Source of the DNA: Coenobita brevimanus
Lineage: Eukaryota > Arthropoda > Malacostraca > Decapoda > Coenobitidae
Reading direction: 5' to 3'
DNA length: 64,000 nt
Assembly (NCBI GenBank): GCA_032717465.1
Contig: CM064671.1
Span: 52,628,498-52,692,497, forward strand
Below are positions 57,109-64,000 of the stretch, piece after piece (the stretch's first letter is position 1; the number at the start of each line of letters is the position of its first letter). Under the pieces are notes generated by a model, which saw only the letters and a list, made by a program, of their open reading frames with translations, was not told where the DNA came from and made no database searches. A program made the position numbers and the translations under genes.

Positions 57109-58348
57109 TTAAACCAAGCTTGGTGCGAGGGTTGAGGGTCAGAGAACTGATTTACCTCTCTCACTTTATTTTTGAACAATAAGTCACACACAAAGACCAG
57201 AGGGTAAGGTTAAACTGGGGCTAACAAGTTCAACGTAGTATATATCCGATTTTCATAACACCTTTTTAAGGCTTGAGTATAAGGCAACAAAGAAGGCATT
57301 CGATTTTGAGCACACCCACTCAAAAGTGAAGGTGACAGTGCAATGCCAAAATTCGACCTGATATTCTGAGTATGATCAAACATGGAGTAAACGTTTTGAT
57401 CTGATTTCATCAAAACTTCGTGTAGTGGATGATGGTCAGCCAAGGAGATAACGTTGCTTTTCAGAGAATTATAGGTCAAGTGTTAAAGTCACATGACATA
57501 ATTATCTTCAAAAGTTCTTATATGATTTAGACCAAGCTTTGTTGAACGTTTTAGTGTAAGTTGAGGAAAAAGGGTTAGATTATGAAAACAGTCAAAGGGC
57601 AATGTCACCGGGAAACGACAATTATCATGGAAACAGGATAAAGCCGGCTTAAATAGTGTTCATCTGATTTAGATCTATTTTAAAGGAAGTATGACATAAT
57701 CCACTGCTGAGAGCTGAGTGTCAAAGGTCTTGGTGACAAGACAAAGATGAGCCCTTTGACCAACTTTTTGGCGCAGTTGTTGCAGTCTCTGACTGTTCCT
57801 TCTTGTTTCTTTCTAATCTACCTCTTTAAATATTGTTGCGTTTGAGGAAAGAAGCTAAGATCGAAATTTCAGATGATATAATGGATATGAGCTTTGGTAT
57901 TGGATGTCTTGATTCTGTAGAAGGTGGTGGCTTTTTTCTCAATCTGTGAGAATGATTTCCTGTTGAAAGTTTCTAGATCATGTTCAGTGGCTTTTGTTAA
58001 CCAGGCCAGTTTAGCCTCCCTTTGTGAATGGTTTCTTATTTCTGACAGAAACAGAAACTTTCAGAAGGGTAGGGGCCCCAAACTAGGCTAATGAGTCGCG
58101 ACAGTTACAGGAAGCGATCAGTCACTTGCCACTGAGTGACATTATGTGAGCATTAAACTCAACCACTCCACGATATAAACCAGTATAGCTCACATCTAGT
58201 TTGGGTGTCCTAACTTACTAAACCGTCTGGTGTCAACTCATATGTGACAGATTGGTCATCATCGTGCGTAGTATAATTTCTTGGATTGCAAGAAAACATT
58301 TTGTTTGTCCCACTTTACAGAGTCACCTAAAGACAGCGCAAACTTAAG
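57107..58348. other. Non-coding stretch with scattered AGGTCA-like words
   Basis: No frame above 90 codons. Words such as GAAGGTGACAGTG, GTCAAAGGGCAATGTCACC and GTCAAAGGTCTTGGTGAC recall, on the opposite strand, the repeat at 49828-50280. Confidence 0.4.
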
Positions 58349-59298
58349 TCTATCTATCTATATACCTAGGCAGTTTCTCCAAAAGAAAGAGTGGTAGCCG
58401 AGACAGGATGACACACTCCTAATTTACTCATCCAAACACACACATTTATTCGTATCTTAGCCCCAAGGGGAGAAGGGGCAGATCCTCATCGCACCGTACT
58501 GCACAAGGGTCAACTGCACAGTGCAGTCAGCGACATCCACATCGGGACCCGACAACAGAGCTGGTGTTCCCCCGCCACACCATAATGGACCTATCCCCTT
58601 ACCCACACTCGACCTGATTAGCTGATCAGACCGTATGTGGTAGAATATCCCCTCAGGGCCGTTCACCATTTATTCATTCACAGTTTCTCTCCAGTCATTC
58701 TTAACATGAGCAGCCACTCTTCCTTGCCTAACGGACATCCCTCTTGCATCTAACTCTCTCTTCACAGTGTCCATCCATTCTATTCGTGGCCTTCCTCTCA
58801 GTCTTACACCTCTCACATCCGATCTAGTTATCTTTTTCGCCAATCGCTCATCATCCATTCTTCTCCATATGCCCAAACCATCGCAACACTCTCTGCTCAA
58901 CTCGCTCAGTCATCTCCTGCATAACTCCAGTTCTTCGCACTTCATCATTTCTAACTCGATCCATATGCGTCACTCCACACACACTCCTTTGACACCTCAT
59001 TTCCATTACATTCAAACTTTTCGTATCTGTTAGCCCTATATTCCATGTTTCAGCCCCATATAATGCACTTGGTACCAGTACACCCTCATATAGCCTTCTC
59101 TTTGCAACCATTCTAAGTGAATTACATCTAAACACATTTTTAATTCCTACCAGCATCATTCCTGCTTCATTCATTCTAAACTTCTGCATCAATTCTTCCC
59201 TCCACAGCAACATGACCCTTAATCCTTAAAACACTCTACCTCATCATGCAACTCGCCATTCAAAACTACAGTATATTCATCCTCCTACCATCTACCAA
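58349..59298 (-). mobile_element. RTE-1 LINE, copy D (diverged, 5'-truncated)
   Basis: The (TCTA)n tail and CCTAGGC end are at 58349-58370. The C-terminal coding region runs on the minus strand to about 59298. It is clearly more diverged from A-C than those are from each other, with several small deletions, so it is an older insertion of the same family. Confidence 0.85.
58670..59213 (-). pseudogene. RTE-1 C-terminal domain fragment (copy D)
   Basis: Minus strand: FRMNEAGMMLVGIKNVFRCNSLRM, LYGAETWNIGLTDTKSLNVMEMRC, VCGVTHMDRVRNDEVRR and LRWFGHMEKN (58851-59213). A shifted frame then reads MDDERLAKKITRSDVRGVRLRGRPRIEWMDTVKREL and ends near 58670 with WRETVNE. No RT catalytic region is present. 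Confidence 0.83.
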
Positions 59299-60435
59299 TC
59301 AAGTGACTTGTTATATTAACCTCTCCCCCACCGACTTAAAATTTTCCACGTATTAGATACATTTTTTTTTCCTCCAACTTTGAATTTACATTAGACAGCT
59401 AAATCTTGTGATACTTATATTCAATTACGTCTCGCATCAAAACGTTTAATTTACATTGTCTTTTGGAGCTATTTTGATCCAAAGAGCAATGAGAATTTGT
59501 TACCCAAAAGCTTTAGAGGCAGAAAATGGAAGATTGAGCACATTACTGTACTGTAATAACAATAGTTTAAGGATGATCAATTTAAAGGTAGGGAAACATT
59601 ATGTATCCGTTTGAATTCGTCCAGTTCTTAGCAGACATTTATGCCTGCCTATAGTGTATAAATTTTGGCTAGAAATAATGATACTGACCGACATGAAGAC
59701 GGTGTGAACAAAATTTTTGGCAGGAACTGTACAGTAATTTGGCGTATGTAGTTAAGGCACTTGAATCTTCGGATGCCAGGACTAAGGTATATAGAAATGA
59801 TAGGCTTAACTAAAATAAATAATGCTATACTCGTATTTGTTTTTATATATAAATACCATCTCCTTACCTTACAGTAAAACAGTACTCAAGTGTGATCATT
59901 CCACAAATATGTACAAAGAATAGTAATGTAACGTTAAATGAAGGTATGATTAAAAAAAATAATAATGAGCAAATATGCAGCTGAGGTCAGGTCAATTCCT
60001 GTACATCCTCTATTTTTCACCTCACTTCCCTTCCTTAATTCCTTATGGTATCACAAAGTCTTGTTTTCTCTCAATCTCTCACTTTGCTGGTAATTGCTGG
60101 GGAGAAATTAATCGAACTCACAAACACCCATAATATCCCAACAGCTTAACTTCGTCTTTCAAAGAGTTAGTTATTACTGGCAAAATCATGTCATTTATGT
60201 GTGAATTGTCTACATACCGCACTATAGCACAACACTGTTACAAGGCACTAATGAGTCATAGAAATGATAATGAACATGTAATATACCTAAGCAGGAAGAG
60301 TCATATATATTTTAATAATATTCCCATATTTTCCTCTTACGGTGTTCTAACCTTGAACTTATAATGTAGAAATATATCTAATGGTAAATGGCAGGTACTT
60401 TAAACTCTCAGTAAGAAGTACATTTATCAGGGCAG
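59299..60435. other. Non-coding stretch, nothing recognised
   Basis: AT-rich DNA without frames of interest or obvious repeats. It is one of the few stretches here that looks like single-copy DNA. Confidence 0.4.
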
Positions 60436-60858
60436 TTATATTCCATTGGTATACAGAAGACTGCAAGAAATAGAACATAAATGGCACTTGTTGAAGAGTA
60501 ACATTTGAAGTACGTAATTGGAAGCATAGACATCTACACTGTGCAGCCGTGTAAGCCATTCTGCATCAAGGTGAGCTCCATCGCTGTACATTTGTTGACG
60601 ACTAATAGAAGGTTGGTAGTTAGAACGGTAGGTATCTGAAAGCCATTCATCATCGGATTCTCTCCCACTGTATCGTAGTCGATAATTTGTCTTAACGTTG
60701 CCTTCCTTCTTCCATCGCGTGATCCATCTGCTCACGGTTGAGACACTGTAGCCCGTTTCCTTAGCTATAGCTCTCGTAGACTTTCCCGTCACCCACAACA
60801 GCACAAATCTAGCCCGCTCCCTTTCCGCTGTTTGGTGGAAAGAATTGCTTGGCTCCAT
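60436..60858 (-). CDS. Helix-turn-helix ORF of Tc1/mariner-transposase type, 140 codons
   Basis: The ATG at 60858 opens a frame with RERARFVLLWVTGKSTRAIAKETGYSVSTVSRWITRWKKEGNVKTN at about residues 13-57. This is a clear homeodomain-like helix-turn-helix (GxSxRxIAxxTGxSxSTVxRWIxRW) of the kind at the N-terminus of Tc1/mariner-type transposases and some arthropod regulatory proteins. The frame continues without recognised domains (SGRESDDEWLSDTYRSNYQ, DAEWLTRLHSVDV) and no DDE catalytic region follows in any frame nearby. It could be a truncated transposase, a first exon, or a domesticated DNA-binding domain. No splice sites or promoter can be established from sequence alone. Confidence 0.55.
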   Translation of the reverse strand: MEPSNSFHQTAERERARFVLLWVTGKSTRAIAKETGYSVSTVSRWITRWKKEGNVKTNYRLRYSGRESDDEWLSDTYRSNYQPSISRQQMYSDGAHLDAEWLTRLHSVDVYASNYVLQMLLFNKCHLCSISCSLLYTNGI

Positions 60859-62480
60859 CCTCCTGTGGTGTAATTAATCTCGTTGTTACTGAGGAAGAGA
60901 CACAATAACATACATCACTGTCCATCTATTATCTGACGTCATATCACGTGATGTGTGGCCTTGCTAAAATGTCCTCAGTCGTTTCTGTCCCTACTCGGCA
61001 ACGAAAGTTATAGCAATGATGACCATTGGTATTACACTATTGGGATACGTTTCCATTATCCGACCGTCAGTTAATTGATACACAATCATTATTTAGTTTC
61101 TGTATGTATTACGTAGACCTTCATGATTATCATAGTCACATGCAAATAAATATAGAACCCTAGTGTCAGGAGGCATAACAAAATGTCCTTATATTACATA
61201 CATAACTAAATGCCCTTTACTGAATGCGTGAATTTTTGTCCTCAATTATGGAATTCCATTTACAATCTCAGTACATTGTCAGTACAATGTTAGTACATAG
61301 GATGCGTCTTCTCTGATAGTTTTCAACAAGTAGTGGAGCATCATTCCCCTTATATCTTGATAATATAACAATGGAGTGTACATTTTTCTTTCTGAAGTGT
61401 CATTAATGTCTGTTTGCAGATAACAAGGCATTTCATTTTCATTATTTTAAATTCCAATATTCCGTCGCAAAACAGTAAAAAACTTTGGTATAAAAGGATA
61501 TCCATGTTGGAACCCTCTGTGAGTTGACGTATTTAGTTTTTCTGCAAGGAGCAGGGCCGGAACCACCACTAAAGAAAAGGGAGAAGCGTGATTCCTAACA
61601 GACTTATCACTAAATGCAATTAAGTAATAAAGATTATAACATGTTATTTTCCTGATTTTAATTATAGGAATACTATGACATAAACAAATATAAGTGCAGT
61701 AAGATATTTAATTCATATATTTTGGTAAATAACATGGATCATTAATTGTAAAGAATCAATGGTCATCCGAAAATAGGGGGGCTTACGCCCCCCACGTCTT
61801 CCTCCTCTCGCTATTTCTGAGCATGAGGTGTTTGTCCCTGCAGTACCATCCCTGTAGTTCTTTTCCAGAGCATCAACTAAACTTTCTTGTGCACAATATC
61901 TCCAAATTGCCGTCATCATTTCCGCTGTATGTGCTGATGTAAATGGATTTTTCTGTCAAAAAATCACTGTGCAATGAGATATTGTTCACTTCGTTGATAT
62001 ACACAGTCTGGATAAAATTCACCAAAGAAACGGATGATTTTAGCAAAAAAACATACAGCCATCACTATCACTGTCACTAAGATTAAGAAATATATCATTA
62101 TGCTAAACGCAGACAAACACCTCATTCCATGGGCCAACAGAAGACGCTAAAAAAACCCAAACTTTATACCAGACAGTGTTCGCCTCATTAAAAAGAAAAA
62201 AAAAAAGACACTCCGACACAACTCTGTCCCCGTGCACAGAAAACACCATCACAAGGCTCCCAAAAATTAAATATGAAGTGGCAATATAATACAAAAAGGA
62301 AACTGGAAGGGCGTTCTAAGAACAGTTATTCAAGCAACAGATACATCTGGAGTCTAAAAAAAAGTCATATCACCAAATTAGAAACAAGTACAATGAACAA
62401 ACTCCGCCATTATATCGAAACTAAAACAGCAATTGATGCACACTAGCAAACAATCATACAAGTGAACGACTATACCAGCA
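60859..62480. other. Non-coding stretch, nothing firmly recognised
   Basis: Short frames only, for example 68 codons on the minus strand at 61713-61919 with no family resemblance. No repeats of note. Confidence 0.4.
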
Positions 62481-62483
62481 TTA

Positions 62484-63049
62484 GGCCCGTGTCCCATATT
62501 CAAGGTCATCTTCGAGAACAGCCCCGATCACCACGATCTTACCCTCGAGGTATGATATTGGTGAAACGCCACGATCATACCTCAAACGGTGGGCCTAAAC
62601 GGCCACTGCACGACACAGTCACGTTAGTGCTAAGGCACACAAAGACATTGCTACAACATCCCGCGACTCCCTACGGAAGCGTCACGTTATCCTGACGACA
62701 CACTACGATCATCCCTCAGTTAAAAAATAATGGTCACTTTGATTCCATGTCAAGCCAAGACATCGCCACGTAGCGTGTCGTAAGTTGTCGTAGAATGTCT
62801 TAGGTATAACTATGCCTGCCGCAGGTATAACTTCGTGTGACTTAGAGGGTCTTCGGGATCCAATCTCCAAGTTACTGCTACGACACGTGAAGTCACACCT
62901 AACGACAAGCTACGACAACCTACGACAAGCTTAGACACGCTAAGTCACAGCTAAGTTACGCAACGTTACTCACGACGATACGCGACGACACACGAAGACA
63001 TGAAGATCGTGGTGTGTCGTAGGAAAGTTCCTGACAGTGGGACATAGGC
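62484..63049. mobile_element. PIF/Harbinger-like foldback MITE
   Basis: It is flanked by TTA (62481-62483 and 63050-63052), the 3-bp target of PIF/Harbinger elements. The left end is GGCCCGTGTCCCA and the complement of the right end is GCCTATGTCCCA. Subterminal CACCACGATCTT occurs on the left and AAGATCGTGGTG on the right, extending the inverted symmetry. The interior is packed with ACGACA and TGTCGT words (for example TACGACAACCTACGACAAGC on the right and GTCGTAAGTTGTCGTAG on the left), which would let the whole element fold back. It lacks a coding frame. Confidence 0.72.
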
Positions 63050-63189
63050 TTAATTCACCAAACACCAAGACGTCCCGGGTTTGAAAAACAGTCTTCTCAG
63101 CATAGACATTTCTTTCCACTTAACCACAACACAACTTCCATTTCAGAATAAGCACACAATGTTGCATAGAAAATGAAAGAAAAGCATTC

Positions 63190-63463
63190 GGAAGCCGAAT
63201 ATACTGAAGGCCAAGTCCAAGATTTTGGCCATATCTTGATACCCTGAAAGTTTCATGTTGATAGCTCAAGCCTTTCATGAAATATAACGGTGCTACAGGC
63301 GGGCAATAAAAACTAGTTGACATTTGGCACCTATTTTGGTGACCTTGACCTTGACCCCCAAGTGCCCATTTTCGATCTCGGCCAACATATTGGCCATATC
63401 TTGATGCCCTGAAGGTTTCATGTTGATAACTCAAGCCAATCATGAGATATAATTGGAACAGGT

Positions 63464-63512
<49 letters not shown>

Positions 63513-63555
63513 GCAGGCAAAAATATTATTGCTCCACCTTCTAAAGGAGGGAGAT
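63190..63555 (+). repeat. Retroposon-like 3' repeat with internal duplication and (CA)n
   Basis: The block TTGGCCATATCTTGATxCCCTGAA followed by GTTTCATGTTGATA.CTCAAGCC occurs at about 63221 and again at about 63390, a tandem duplication of about 170 bp. Between them is TGACCTTGACCTTGACCCCC (63340-63359). A (CA)n run at 63469-63509 and an end with a short hairpin-like CTCCACCTTCTAAAGGAGG follow. This resembles dispersed non-coding repeats with microsatellite tails. Confidence 0.6.
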
Positions 63556-64000
63556 AATAAAGACCTCTACAAGTACAGTGCTTGATGACATGAACAATTT
63601 ATCCCGATATATTTGGACAACAAGGAATCCCAGCCATTGCAATCACTACCAACTGTTCATTCGCACATTATATCATTACCAATATTTGTGAACATGGATC
63701 AGTCATCAGTGTACTAAAACCAAATAAAAAAATAAAAAACACTCCCATCCCCATAACGACCCATAACACTACTCAGAACACAAACCAAGATAATGTTTCT
63801 TAAAGTCGCATTTCATATTCCCCTTGATCCTTCCCGACAGTACAATAACACCTTATTTACCATCCCTACACTACATGCATCTGACGTATTAGACTTCGTG
63901 AGACTCCCACAAAGCACAATTCTTAGAACACGCCTTTCATGTCATCCCTCAAAGTATAGTTATCAGTAATGTCTTCAACACACATATGAAGAACAACACG
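63556..64000. other. Window end, nothing recognised
   Basis: No frame or repeat of note. Confidence 0.4.

Overview
This window looks like repeat-rich nuclear DNA from an invertebrate, most likely an arthropod and plausibly a decapod crustacean. That assignment is an inference from three things: the long (TA)n, (GT)n and (GATA)n tracts, the mixture of RTE, CR1/Jockey-like and RNase H-bearing LINEs, and the dense nesting of elements. I see no convincing conserved, intron-bearing host gene. Nearly all recognisable coding sequence belongs to mobile elements, most of them broken.

Region 1 (1-11402) is a nearly complete Ty3/Gypsy-type LTR retrotransposon. Its 5' LTR is cut by the window edge, and its 3' LTR is complete (741 bp, TGTTAC...GTAACA). 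The pol domain order is protease, integrase, reverse transcriptase, RNase H, so integrase lies upstream of RT as in the Gmr1 group. A piggyBac-like non-autonomous element (759-2717, TTAA target) interrupts gag. An RTE-type LINE (6327-9814) interrupts the RT domain.

Region 2 (11403-22335) holds a decayed hAT-like transposase, a degenerate 112-bp tandem repeat and three same-strand tRNA-derived SINEs separated by long (TA)n tracts. It also holds fragments of a second RTE family (RTE-3), a decayed but near full-length third RTE family (RTE-2), and a remnant of a mariner-like transposase. Region 3 (22336-29300) is a CR1-like LINE split by a 369-bp SINE-like element with a perfect 6-bp target duplication. 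A G-rich low-complexity block and a degenerate 17-bp minisatellite follow.

Region 4 (29300-43230) is a nest. A Jockey/CR1-group LINE (LINE3) is split by an RTE-1 copy. A second piggyBac-like element sits in its 3' A-rich tail and itself carries a pogo-like MITE. Two more LINE bodies on the minus strand (LINE4 and another LINE3) follow. Region 5 (43230-53445) has an orphan retroelement C-terminal domain, a 616-bp tandem duplication, the best-preserved LINE3 RT frame and a decayed RNase H-containing LINE (LINE5). Region 6 (53446-64000) has a long minus-strand LINE3 copy with a 280-bp MITE inside it, a fourth RTE-1 copy, an ORF with a helix-turn-helix of the Tc1/mariner transposase type, a PIF/Harbinger-like foldback MITE and a retroposon 3' end carrying (CA)n.

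The nesting gives a relative order of events. RTE-1 is among the youngest families: it inserted into both the LTR element and LINE3, and its copies are very similar to each other. The piggyBac-like family is also later than the LTR element and LINE3, and the pogo-like MITE is later than that piggyBac-like copy. All family names rest on reading motifs by eye; no database search was possible.
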